The notes under the pieces: generated by a model
The model's input: the letters and a program-made list of their open reading frames with translations, nothing else
The model's database searches: none
Told to the model about the DNA's origin: nothing
Translations under genes and position numbers: made by a program
Origin: Blastocladiella emersonii ATCC 22665
Taxonomy: Eukaryota > Blastocladiomycota > Blastocladiomycetes > Blastocladiales > Blastocladiaceae
Reading direction: 5' to 3'
Length of the DNA: 64,000 nucleotides
NCBI GenBank assembly: GCA_025594325.1
Contig: JANHCV010000001.1
Coordinates: 2,170,001-2,234,000 of the forward strand
Shown: positions 20,380-30,473 of the stretch, in pieces
How positions within the stretch are numbered: position 1 is the stretch's first letter
Layout of the letters: each line of letters opens with the position of its first letter

Positions 20380-21509
20380 ATGGCTCCCCCGTCAAGCAAA
20401 AAGCGCGCTGGCCGTACGGCCATGTCCATCGAGGAGATCGTCAAGAACGTGCCCGAAATCCCGCCGCCGCCCGCCGATAGCGACGAGGATGCAGATGACG
20501 ACGCTGCTGGGAGCGACGGCAACGCTGCTGTCACGCCGACCAACCCGCTGCCGCCCGTGACCATCGCCAAGCCAAGCAAGCGCAAGGCCAGTGGCAGCAA
20601 GGCCAGCAGCGGCAAGGCCAGCGGCGGCAAGGCCACCTTCTGCTCCGCGTCGACCAACTTCCTCCTCGACCACTTCTGCAACCTCGCTGACGACGGCGTG
20701 CTCGGCGACAGCAACACGCTCAAGGCCCAGCACCGTGTGTCGATTGCCCAGGCCCTGTCGGACGAGTTCAACATGCAGTTTACGGCGGAGCAGGTCAAGA
20801 ACCGCGTGACATACGTACGCTTTGTCTTGCGGACACGCGTCAACCGTAGCGCTAACAACGTCAGCGTTCGGCTCCAGCTTCGCACTTGTTTTCGCGCCGT
20901 AAAACGGCTTCTGTCGTACTTGGGCAACGGCTGCACCTGGAATGAGGGTGAGTGCACGGTCGACGTGCCAGAGGAGTTCTGGAACGATCTCTCGGTACGT
21001 TTGTTCAATATCGTTACGCGTCAACTCGCGGCGAGCTAACAGCGCCTGGCCTGCTTCAATTGTAGGCAGAGCTCAAGGAGGAGCTGACTGCGGGCTGCAA
21101 GCCCTTCCCGTACTACAAGAAGGCCAACATGCTGTGGGGCAGCTCGACCGCCACCGGCGAGTACTCGCACCTCGAGCAGGACGGCAAGGAGTCTGGTGAC
21201 GTGGAAGGTGTTGATGGTCAAGACGACGCGGCCCCCGCCAGCAAGCGCAGCCGCACTTCGGACAGCAGCTCGCGTCGCCTCTCGGACTCGGAGTTCCTCA
21301 TGGGCATCAAGGAGGTTATCCAGAGCGTCTCGACCGCCGACTCCAAGCCCGTTCTGACCGCCGCACTTGAATGGGTCCAGGACGTGTACAACGACAATGA
21401 AGAGTACCAGATCGACGTCGCCACCCGCCTGACCGAGGATCAAGCGCTTCGCGTCATGGCCGTGTCCGAATCGAAGCGCAAGCGCATCCTCGAGATTTTC
21501 ATTCAGTAG
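20380..21509 (+). CDS. Harbinger Myb/SANT-like DNA-binding protein
   Basis: Three exons, 20380..20814, 20878..20994 and 21066..21509, all GT-AG, give 331 residues. The basic Ser/Lys-rich and acidic N-terminal region (~1-85) is disordered. A Myb/SANT-like fold follows across the exon junctions: FLLDHFCNLADDG, LKAQHRVSIAQALSDEFN, FTAEQVKNRVTY, then a segment with GNGCTW and VPEEFWNDLS, then KPFPYYKKANMLWGS. This is the organisation of the second protein of PIF/Harbinger elements, which binds the subterminal repeats and helps bring the transposase to the nucleus. The C-terminal part is helical and acidic. No stop or frameshift interrupts it. Convergent with the transposase gene. Confidence 0.85.
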
Positions 21510-21822
21510 CTCACTCGCACATGTCCCCCTCCCCTCGCGTTGCTTCCTGGCCTTGTTCTCGCCCATTTGTGTCCAATACATCTGGCTTTGTGTCCATCGT
21601 ATCTTCAATCGTTACCCTTGGCTCGAAAATGACGCGAGTCGTTGAGAAACGCGTGGTTCGCAAAGTGTCTCACACGTCACGTGATTGATCGACGCGTCTC
21701 CACCGATGCGTTCTGACCTCAGCGACGCGTCAAATCATCTGGAATCGCTTATCTAACGTTATAGTACTTGACAAATCAGTATATTACAGCATGCATGCGG
21801 GTACAACAATTATTTCGCGCCT

Positions 21823-23140
21823 TCAAAGACGGGTCCCACGAGCGGCCATGACGCGCCTGTACTCGGTCCAAAGAACATTTGCGATGCGGTTCCGAAGCGA
21901 GATACCGCGCTGACGAGCTCCGTCCAGCGAGGCCTCGAGGACAGCGGCCTCGTCGTCCTCCTCGTTCTCGTCGTCCAGGGGCTCGCGCCCACGTACTGGC
22001 GCCTCACGCGCCGCGTCCCGCGCGCGCCGGAGCTCCGTCTCGGCGTCGCGAAAGAAGGCGTCGCCGCCTTGGTTCCACTTGTTGATCATGTTGTGCAGCG
22101 TGCAGAGCGCGTACACAAGCTTGACTTGAGTCTTGATTGGGTAGGCCGCGCCAATCGAGAGGACGCGGAACCGCTTCTTGAGCACGCCAAAGATATGCTC
22201 AATGGAGTTGCGGAGCGACGCGTGACGCAGATTGAAAAGCTCTTCGCTGTTCTCAACTCTACGTACGTTGGTGAAGCAGATGAGATGGCGCCAACGTGAT
22301 GGTCATGGCAGTGAGAACGTACCCATCCTTGCCGCGGGCAAACTCGCGAAGATGATAGCGGGTACCGCTGAAGGGCACGATGATGGACGTGCGGTTTGCG
22401 TAGCCGCCGTCGGCGAGGTAGAAGCGGCCGGCGGGGATCTTGAACCCACGGGCGAAGGCGTCCGAGAGCACGCGCGAGTCGTGCGCCTTGCCCTCCCACC
22501 CTGCGAGAACGTAGGTGAAGTTCAAGTCAAAGTCGCAGGCAGCGAGGACATTTGAGGAGATGGTCCCCTTGCGGTTTCGGAACGAGTCGTGAAGCTTGGC
22601 GGGCACAACAAACGGGATGTGCGTTCCGTCAAGCGCGCCGACCGCGTTCTGGAACGGAGCGTATTTCGGGTCGTGGGCGATGCGCTCATGCACGGGCGTA
22701 GAATCGGACGGCTGGACAATGAACTCGGGCATCAGGCGGTACAGAGCGTCGAGCACCTGCTTCAGAACCCTGGACGCGGTCTCGCCAGAGATTTGGAACC
22801 GCTCCCTGAGGTTGCGGTTGGTGCTGCCCTCGCCGGCCATGACAAGAAAAACCATGAAGCGCGCCTCGACGGACAGCTCGCGGCCGTCGGTGAGAAGGCC
22901 ACGGTCGCGGAACAGGCGGCAGATGGCCTTGAAGGTCTCGCGGGGCATACGGGCGATTTCCGAAAAACGCGTTTTGCTGTTGCACGTCAGCAGCTCTTGA
23001 ACCCACGACTCGCCAGAAAGCGTGGACGTGCGGATAGGCTCCCACGAGCGGCGCTCGTTGCGCGCAGCGAGACGTCGCAGGAGAGCGAGGGCGGCCGTGA
23101 GCATGAGGCCGCGCAGCTTGCGGTTGTATCCCTTGCCCAT
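21823..23140 (-). CDS. PIF/Harbinger transposase (DDE superfamily)
   Basis: Two exons, complement(21823..22258, 22323..23140), give 417 residues. An N-terminal helical DNA-binding region (MPRETFKAICRLFRDRGLL, FQISGETASRVLKQVLDAL) precedes the RNase H-fold catalytic core. The first catalytic Asp lies in GALDGTHIPF, the second in YLADGGYANR, and the Glu in LRNSIEHIFGVLKKRF, which is the usual Harbinger spacing and context. HNMINKWN follows, a conserved C-terminal motif. The enzyme would cut and paste the 3.2-kb element at TTA targets. The 64-base intron has good GTACGT and CGTAG ends, and all three catalytic residues are present, so it is probably active. Confidence 0.93.
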
Positions 23141-23322
23141 GTTGTTTGAGGGCTCGAGAACACGATGCGTGAGGTTAGGTGTTGATTCGTTGCAATAAGT
23201 GCGGCTGCAAAGAGGTGGGAAAGATTTTATTGCGGGGAGGGGGAGGGGCGTTCATCCAGCGGGGCGTTTGGTTCGCACGGCCGCTGAGATGAACGGGGGT
23301 GAGGTGAAACGTGGCAACTTTT

Positions 23323-23360
23323 TCAGCTGATCCACCTGATCTGAACCAAACGGACCCTTA
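23323..23360 (-). repeat. Harbinger right TIR with TTA target duplication
   Basis: Read on the minus strand: GGGTCCGTTTGGTTCAGATC then AGGTGGATCA; followed on the plus strand by TTA at 23358-23360, matching the TTA before the left end. Confidence 0.85.
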
Positions 23361-23768
23361 ATCAAGCCGATAAAGCACCTTGCAAGACTGAGTGCCAGCA
23401 GATCGCCGTCAACAACATCATTTGAAGCTTGGATCGGCCGATCCGGATATCCAACGACGACTAGAACGTTACGATTACGAAAAGGTTCTTCGTACGCACA
23501 TTTCCTGCCTTGTCCAGCGCAAGAGAACTCAAATCAAGCCAATATCAGTCACTTGAAACTCACGTGCTGCGTGCGAGACGCGTTTCGTCTCGCGTCTCGC
23601 GTCTCGCGCGGTTTTGCCTCCCACGTCCATTTCTTGGCGGTTTTGCGCGCGCGACTGACCGGTTGGGTGCGCGAATGAGGCCAGAAACCAATTTTATCAA
23701 CTGGCATATCACGGCACTTGCAGTGCGCCGCCAGTCAGTGCAGCGAACGGCCGAGCTTGGCCAGCCGC

Positions 23769-23775
23769 TATAAAG
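23769..23775 (+). promoter_or_regulatory. TATA box of the duplicated decayed gene (right copy)
   Basis: TATAAAG, 57-63 bases before the ATG at 23832, with a pyrimidine-rich leader between. The same box is present in the left arm at 19769-19775 on the minus strand. Sequence identity between the arms drops sharply just upstream of this box. Confidence 0.55.
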
Positions 23776-23831
23776 CTCGGCCTGGGTCCCCGCTACCCTC
23801 TTCTCTCCTTCCTCACCAACCATTCATCGCC

Positions 23832-24646
23832 ATGATCGTGATCCCAGCCCACTCTCACCCACTGCAACGCACCAAGGCTCGATCAAGGAGCAGCACCGTC
23901 ACCTCGTCGCCATGATCGTGGTCCACCACGGCCATCAACATCGGCGTTCGGCCGCGGCTCTCTCGGCTTCGTCACCACCAAGTACCTTGCCATGACCGAC
24001 CCGTGTTCGCGCTCGCGCTGCCGCTGCACCTGCTCGCCGACAACCTGATCGACCACACCAAGTCGCCCGTCGCCTGCACTTCGTCGGCCTCGCGCGCCCG
24101 GTCTCGTCAGGATCACGATCATCAAGGGCTGCTCTCTCGCGCGCCGTCATCATCCTCAAGCGCCACGACGGCCTGATCAAGACCCCGGCTCTCGCCCATC
24201 GAAGGTACCGATCCGACTCTGGGTGCACCCCACGCTCCTCGACTAACGCTTCCTCGCGTGTAGAAGCCGCCGCCCGCACGTCGTCGCCCATCATCGGCAC
24301 GCGTGCGCGTGTGCGCATCCTGTTCCGCAACTACCGGCCGCGCGCGCACGGGTGGTACCATGGTCGGTCCATGGCCCCGCGCGTGTCCGTACCGCTCCAA
24401 AGACTCGCGCGCCGCATCGTCACTCGGACCGACAAGATGGAGGGTCCTCGTAGTCTGACCCCACCTGTGACAAAGAGATGTACGGTGCCTTTCGGGTGGG
24501 TTGGCGGCGCGCTCGAGGTCTCGATGATGATGGAGTTCTTTCTCTTTTGGCTGGCTCGGACCGACAAGATGGGGTCCTCGATGCCGGCGACCGGAAGCGA
24601 GGACGGCGGTTCCTTTCGGGTTAGTCCTGATGTGACGCCTCAGTAG
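23832..24646 (+). pseudogene. Decayed gene copy in right arm (outward-facing)
   Basis: Mirror copy of the left-arm pseudogene with the same early stop after 27 codons and the same frame changes. The longest single frame, 24311-24646, covers the C-terminal fragment (VRILFRNYRPRAHGWYHGRS ... VSPDVTPQ). The promoter-like segment is intact, so it may be transcribed. Product unrecognised. Confidence 0.45.
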
Positions 24647-24806
24647 GAGGGCACGCGATGACAAGGTGTTCACTATTATTATATATTATGACCGGTTTGC
24701 TTCCCCGTTTGTCGTTCGCTCGAGTTTTCACTGTCCTAACGCGCTTCGCGTCGCATCGTGCCCACTTGAGCGAGTCACGAGCGAAAGTAAGCGGGTATTC
24801 AACACA

Positions 24807-26000
24807 TCACGCTTGCTTGATGCTGAGTTGCTCATCTGCGTGAAGCTGCGTTCGGGCCTGCACCGCGGCCTTGACCCTGATCTCAGCCACGATCTGCATC
24901 GCGTCGTCGCCAAGTTGATCCGCCGTATGAAGAGCGCCGGGCAGACAGACCATGACCGTGCCACTCGTCTAGACCTTAAACGCACACTTGCCGTCCTGGA
25001 GATTGATCGCGAGCTCTGCCGCCGCGGCTGTCGCTTTCGACGAGCGGGTCACACCGACCTTGCACTCGGCGGCGAGCGACGGCCGTCGCCTCAGTATCCC
25101 GCACGTCAAGTGCAACCAACGGGCCGGAGCTTGAACAAGATCTAGATGACATGGTTTGTCGCGGACGCGGCCAAGTGGAAGGTGCCCAGCGACACGTACT
25201 TGCGCCGAACAGGACGCCAAAGAGGAAACCGCCGTATTCGTGGAGGACAACGTGGTCGCTCGCCAGTGTGCGCATCGAGCACGTGAAGCCGCCGCTGAGC
25301 GCGGTGACGCTTCGGACTTAGACGCATGACGAGGCGTGAAACCTGTGCTTGGCCGGGTCGGTTGTCAGTTCGGTGCGGCGCTGGGCGACGGCGGCCTTGG
25401 TCGCGGCGATCGTGGCGCGGGTCTCGGCCACAAGGTTACTTATGTGCAAGAACTGAAGGAGCAACGAGACAAGACTAGCTCGCGGTTGGCCACGCCACGG
25501 TTGTGCCGAGTGCATGCGGGTCGGACCACGCCCCTCAACGTCGTCACGAAGGTGGGCGCGGGCTCAAGCGGTACGTCATACCCGTGGCCCAGCTAACCTG
25601 GCGGACATAATTCAGCAAGTTAAGCGTGTTCATGGCGAGAGCGATTGTGGATGCTGGGGAAACGGGAGCAGAGGCGCCGAAGGCTTGAGAGTCGCGGCCA
25701 GCCGGCGCCGCATCAACACTGTGGCGCACGTGGTGGCGCACCGCGTCGCGGCCCTCTGCCCTCGACGCAACCCGCGACAAAGGTACTGATGCAGCCTTGA
25801 CACTCGCCACCGCCTTCGACGCTCTTGCGCGAGACGCCGTACGCGCACCCGCGACGTCGGGACAGTGCTTCGCGTGCGTGGCTCCCGAACCGGATTTTGG
25901 CGTCCGCGTCGATGGCCAAGTCGCACGCGAGCCCGTCTGGCCGTGTGCGTGTGGTGCCCAGAAACAGCGGCCCAGGGAGGTCGCAGAGTGCGCTCATGGG
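24807..26000 (-). pseudogene. Unrecognised, probably degenerate gene
   Basis: Protein-like stretches lie on the minus strand in several frames. Starting from an ATG at 26000: GPLFLGTTRTRPDGLACDLA; then FGASAPVSPASTIALAMNTL and NLLNYVRQ (25600s); VAETRATIAATKAAVAQRR (25400s); DHVVLHEYGGFLFGVLFGAS (25200s); and a C-terminal section AAAAELAINLQDGKCAFKV, interrupted by an in-frame TAG at about 24970, continuing TSGTVMVCLPGALHTADQLG and ending IKQA at 24807. No set of standard introns that I tried joins all the pieces, and the TAG sits inside one continuous frame. Family not recognised. It could be a real gene with poor splice sites. Confidence 0.3.
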
Positions 26001-26220
26001 CGCCCGATCCGATCGGCAAGCGCGTGCCCGCGCAGGCCACGCACGGCGCGATCAGATCGGTGACTCACACATTTTCGGGGCACGCTCCTCATTTAATCCC
26101 CGGGCGCCCCCGCCACTCCGTCAACCTTTTAACCCTCTCGCCACGAACTCAATGCTGTAGGTAGAAGGAACGTCATGGCGGATCCGTTTTGTCCACTCTC
26201 ACATCATAGCACTCAACACC

Positions 26221-27084
26221 ATGAAACATCTAGACGATTGCACCGCTCGCCCGTGCTCGCTCCCTGCTGCTCCCCTTGCTTCGCCGCTCGGGCTCTCGAC
26301 TCTTCCCAACGAGTCCATGACGCGGATGCCGCAACTGCTCAACGTGCAACCGGCTGCTGCGTTGCTCGCTCGCGGCGAGTTTGCCGCCGCTCCGAGCGCC
26401 GGCGCGTTTGACGTACCAGCTCACGACTGCCTTGTCGCTCGCCACGCACCGCTGCTCCTCGAGTACCTGCCCGTTACCGACGTTTTCGATCGGCAGTTTG
26501 GTCTCGTCGACCGAGGCAACGGCGCCGCACCCTCGATCGCGCTCATTGCACGCATTTTCGTGCTCGCGCTGTGCCTGATTGCAGCGGGCGACGTCGACTG
26601 TCTCCCCGTCGTGCTGGACGCAATCGCCGACGAGCGCATCATGACGAACAAGCTCAAGCTCGCCGAGTGGGTGCGCCTCGATCCCGACTCGCGCAAGGTC
26701 GTGATCGACGCTTACGTCGAGCTCAGCGAGGACTTGGGCAACGGCAAGGACACGCGCGCCGCCTTCATCGACTATCTCGTTCTCGCGTGCCTGAAATGGT
26801 GACGCCCCGAGATGCTTCCCGTTGTCGCGACGCCCAAGCACGGGTTCGACGCAGACTCGTTTTTCTTCAAGTTCTACACCTACCACTGGTACGAGCTCCC
26901 CTCGGCCGCGCACGATCGCTCGATCTCGACCACGCGCTTCATTGCCACGCTCGAGTGGCTCTTTCGCGCTAATGACCTCGTCGACGAGGAAGATCGCTAC
27001 GACATCGTCGAAGACCTCTTCCGCGACTTGTGCGACGGCGCAGCTTTCTTGAAGCTAGTCCAAGCGCTCGAGTTTGACAGGTAA
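26221..27084 (+). pseudogene. Unknown protein gene interrupted by an in-frame TGA
   Basis: One reading frame of 288 codons from ATG at 26221 to TAA at 27082-27084, broken only by TGA at 26800-26802. Upstream 193 residues: LLEYLPVTDVFDRQFGLVDR, SIALIARIFVLALCLIAAG, WVRLDPDSRKVVIDAYVELS, AAFIDYLVLACLKW. Downstream, in the same frame: DADSFFFKFYTYHWYELP, FIATLEWLFRANDLVDEEDR, IVEDLFRDLCDG. Composition and codon use look protein-coding on both sides, and no intron of normal size removes the stop. Either a recent nonsense change (CGA or TGG to TGA would suffice), a short protein with a separate downstream frame, or read-through. Family unknown. Confidence 0.5.
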
Positions 27085-27593
27085 GAAGGCGCGTGTGCCG
27101 CATACCAGTATCTCAGCCCGTAGTTTTGCAATGACGTGTGCGTTGATTCGGTCTGTGAGTTAAAATTTATCGATACCCTTTTGAGGCAGTCTGTCGCCCT
27201 CTCTAAACGTCTCAATCAAACCTACGCGTTGCGCCACGCACGGGAAGGTGGACAAGCCGCATCAGCTCGGTTCGTCGTAGAACAAGCAAGACCATGCCAA
27301 GATGTTCAATATAGCGCGTCAATGAGCTGTGCAGAATCTGGAATGATACATCACCAGCTCGATGTGGTGACGAAACCGGTCGCTGACCGCCAACAATCGT
27401 CAGCGCGGCCAGCGCGGCGACGCGGGCGGCAATCCGCTGTGACCCGCAATTAATCTCAAAAAATATGCCTACTACTTGTCTTGCTATGTTGTGGTCGTGA
27501 ATCGAGTCGATGGGTATTGTGGAGTGGGGAAAACGCGATGCGCTCGAAGCTGACACACGTTGCTCCTGGACTTAGGTTGCGGGCGCGTCCACC
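27085..27593. other. Intergenic, no gene seen
   Basis: About 500 bases with short frames only; moderately A/T richer than the genes. No RNA gene, terminal repeat or promoter element recognised. Confidence 0.4.
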
Positions 27594-28010
27594 CGCTCAA
27601 TTACGTGCACTAACTCTCCCCCTATTCTACATCCCGCAAATTAAATGCTAAAATGTTTCTACCACCACTAAAATAGCTCATAATACATATCATACATCTG
27701 TGCAAAGTTTCGCGCGGATCACACATATGACGCAATTCAAGAAGCTAAGCTCTAAGTGCCGATTTCGTCCGAACGACCAAACCCGAAAGTTTTTTTCAAC
27801 TTTGCACGGTCGGACAACTTCTCGACACCCCAACATCGCGACTCGGAGATTTTTGCATTTCTGAGGTCCCTGAGAGTCCCTGATCACGATCCAATACTCA
27901 GAAAAAAAATATTTCATGACATCTTCAATTTAGAGTGCTAAGTCGGAGCACGTGACCGTGGTGGCGCAGCAGCCTGAGCTGGCCTGCCGCGCGTCGTTCG
28001 CGTCAGTGTG
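27594..28010 (-). repeat. Outer inverted repeat, right arm (~400 bp)
   Basis: Inverted, diverged copy of about 13548-13955. Strongest agreement is between the segment near 27772-27945 (GACCAAACCCGAAAGTTTTT, GACAACTTCTCGACACCCCA, CATTTCTGAGGTCCCTGAGA) and the left arm. Together the arms enclose about 13.6 kb holding the glycosyltransferase pair, the nested inverted repeat and the Harbinger element. Confidence 0.75.
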
Positions 28011-28688
28011 ACGAGCCGTACGACCCTTCTCTGGAATCGATCATAGACATGCGCTGAAACCGCATTCTCGTAAGTGAGAAAGGAGCCGTTTGAATCATTC
28101 CAAGCACCGGGACGGCTGCTGGCGCTGAAGCGGGACGCTGGGCGCGATCCGAGTCTCGCACAAGTTAGGCGATTAACGACATCGTGAGCTCGAGCACACA
28201 TTAGTCTCCACTCTCTGAGCTCAGAACCATGCTTTGGAGACATATCGGGGTCAGACGTGGCAGTGGAAGCTCCTTGATGATGAGCGAGCCGCGACCGCAC
28301 AACTTACCGTCGTACGGCGCGCAGTCGACTTGTCCCGCTCATAGTCACTTCCAAGCTCAGATATATGCGCGCGCTTGCTTAGTGAAGTTTAGAGTCACTC
28401 AGCGGGCTCTCAGATTGTGGTCCTGGTGCCCGTCCCTTGGCACCTCAAGTTGGCCTTAACCGCGTGATTCGAACGGCTCTCAAGCGCTTTTTTAGAGAGA
28501 ATCAGTCGTCGTCTAACAGAGCTCTATTGAACGTGCTTCACTCGCTCCCTCCGACGTGGGCCCGGGTTCCGCGCACGACCGCGATGGTCAATCGCACATG
28601 GCGCCACATGACCTGACCAGTGATCACGCAGCGGTCAAGGCGCCTCGCGGCGCTCACCTCCTCCGCTCCTCAACGCCATATCCTCGCC
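28011..28688. other. Intergenic, no gene seen
   Basis: About 680 bases between the outer repeat arm and the WD-repeat gene. Only short, poorly composed frames; the last ~100 bases are the likely promoter and leader of the downstream gene. Confidence 0.4.
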
Positions 28689-30302
28689 ATGACAGCTAAT
28701 GCAACTACCAGCAACGCACCCGCAGACACGGCCGTCGTCGTTCCGCGGGTCCTCAGCCCGCACTCGCTCGTCCATGTCCACGAGTCGCCCGTGATCACGC
28801 TCGCTGCGACGCCAGCTGGCAGCGCTGGCGCCTGGACCGTCTATGCGTCGCCTGAAGATGGTGGGATCTACGCTCATACCATCCCCGCGGTTCCTTCCGG
28901 ACTCGTCGCGGGTACCCGACTCGACGGAGGCACAGAAGGTGTGGTCACGGCGCTCGCGGTGACGGACGGTGGCGCGATGCTGTACGCTGCCGAGGATATT
29001 GCGGCAACGGGAAACTCGCGCGTGGTTACTGTTCTGTTGCGCGGCAGCACGGGGGAGTCGAAGCACAGCAAGTATGAGGCGGACGACGAGATCAGCAAGG
29101 TTTGCGACTTGTACTTCGCCAACGGAAGCGCAAAATAACTTAACTTCGAGTTGTGTAGCTCTCATTGATTCCCGCTCTCGGTCTCGTTGCGGCGACAGAC
29201 GACTCGGGCCGCGTTGCGCTGCTTGATGACGGAACCCTCGCCACGGTCGCGTCGTGGGATGCACATGAACACGTACGCATCGCCTCCAATCAAATGCCGC
29301 CCCAAGCTCACACGCAGGATGATCTCATAGGTTTGCGCGGGCGCAGCACTCCTGAACGCAGCCCAGATCGCCGCCTCGTCGCAGCCCAGCAACCGCGGCG
29401 GGAGCAGCAACGCCAAATCGCGCACTCCGCAGTCCACCGCGCCTGTCCGCCGCCCCAAGACCGTCGACGTGGTCACGCTCGGCGTCGATTACACGATTCT
29501 GACGTGGAAGGTCCCACTGAGCAGCAACTCGTCGGCTACCGCCACGCTGACGAGTCAGGTTAACCTCCGTACGTTCACTCGCTCGCGCCCTTACATTCCG
29601 ATGCACACTCACCTCCCCATGTAGTCTCGGCCCTCCCATCTCAACGCTCTGCCAGCGGCTCTTCGACCTCGTACAACCCGCCGCTCATCATGTCGCACCT
29701 CTCCACTGTGCTCAGCGGCACGACGCCGTACCACGTCCTGGGCCTGGGCTCCGGCGGCCTCCTGTTCCTCCGCCCACGCGGCCGCCGCCCGGGCAAGCGC
29801 GCGTTCGCGTGGCCGACGGCCGCGACTCGCAGCGGGCCGTGGCACGGGTGGGAGGCGGTCGAGGTGCACCCGGACCTGGCGGACGCGGTGTCGCCGCACC
29901 GGTACTTTGTCGAGCAGCTGTACGTTTTTCTCGAGTCTCACCACCATCGCGATTGATTCACTGACACACGCGCGTCAACGTGATAGAATGCCCGTCCCCG
30001 GCTCGCCCACCCGCATCGCGTCGGGGTGCTCGGACGGCACGCTAGCCGTGTGGGACCTCGCGCGCGTGTTCGACGCGCCGGCGCCCGTGGCGACCGCGGT
30101 CGCGCCCGTCAAGGTATCCGCGGCCGTGTGTCTCGGCGTGTATCCGGCGGTGACGGAGGCGGCGGAGCGCGAGGTCTGGTGGATCGTGTCGGGACCCGCG
30201 GTCGAGCAACAGCAGCGAGATGGTGGGCTCTCGAGCTGCGCTATGGTCATGGTGACCGCACCGCTTCGTGAAGAGGAGGGGGAGGGAAAGAAGAAGGCGT
30301 GA
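28689..30302 (+). CDS. WD40-repeat protein (WDR53-like)
   Basis: Five exons, 28689..29099, 29159..29272, 29331..29568, 29625..29919 and 29987..30302, with consistent phases, give 457 residues. Beta-propeller blades are seen as SPVITLAATP, VVTALAVTDGGAMLYAAEDI, LVAATDDSGRVALLDDGTLA, KTVDVVTLGVDYTILTWKV and ASGCSDGTLAVWDLARVFD, with the WD or W-K ends expected of WD40 repeats. No enzymatic domain. Such propellers act as protein-binding platforms; the overall order with a central VTLGVDYTILTW blade resembles WDR53-type proteins, a suggestion only. Start ATG at 28689 with the favourable context CGCCATGA. Confidence 0.75.
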
Positions 30303-30473
30303 TTGATACACTCACGTTCCATGCCAACAGGTGAAAGATGATGATGAGATTGAGTGACACCCGCGGCGGCCGCGGGCCAGCGACCACTTCGCCGCCCGCC
30401 GGACACCGCCGCCCATGAACGAAGACAAAAAAGCACAATCGAGACTCTTCCCCGCCGCCGTCGTCGACGACGC

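Larger units (their letters stand above)
20110..23357. mobile_element. PIF/Harbinger DNA transposon, apparently complete
   Basis: 3,248 bases bounded by imperfect terminal inverted repeats: left begins GGGCCCGTTTGGTTC and right (read inward) GGGTCCGTTTGGTTC, each followed within about 15 bases by ATCAGGTGGATCA. The element is flanked by TTA on both sides (20107-20109 and 23358-23360), the 3-bp target duplication of this superfamily. It carries the two genes expected of an autonomous member, convergently arranged: a Myb/SANT-like DNA-binding protein (+) and a DDE transposase (-). Subterminal copies of GCGTTTGGTTC occur near both ends (about 20214 on the plus strand and 23264 on the minus strand) and may be transposase binding sites. 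Both frames are intact, suggesting recent activity. Confidence 0.92.
23513..24663 (-). repeat. Large inverted repeat, right arm (~1.15 kb)
   Basis: Inverted partner of 18883-20085. About 23790-24653 appears identical to the left arm; 23513-23790 is homologous but clearly diverged. The direct flank between the transposon end and this arm (23361-23512) has no counterpart beside the left arm. Confidence 0.85.
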
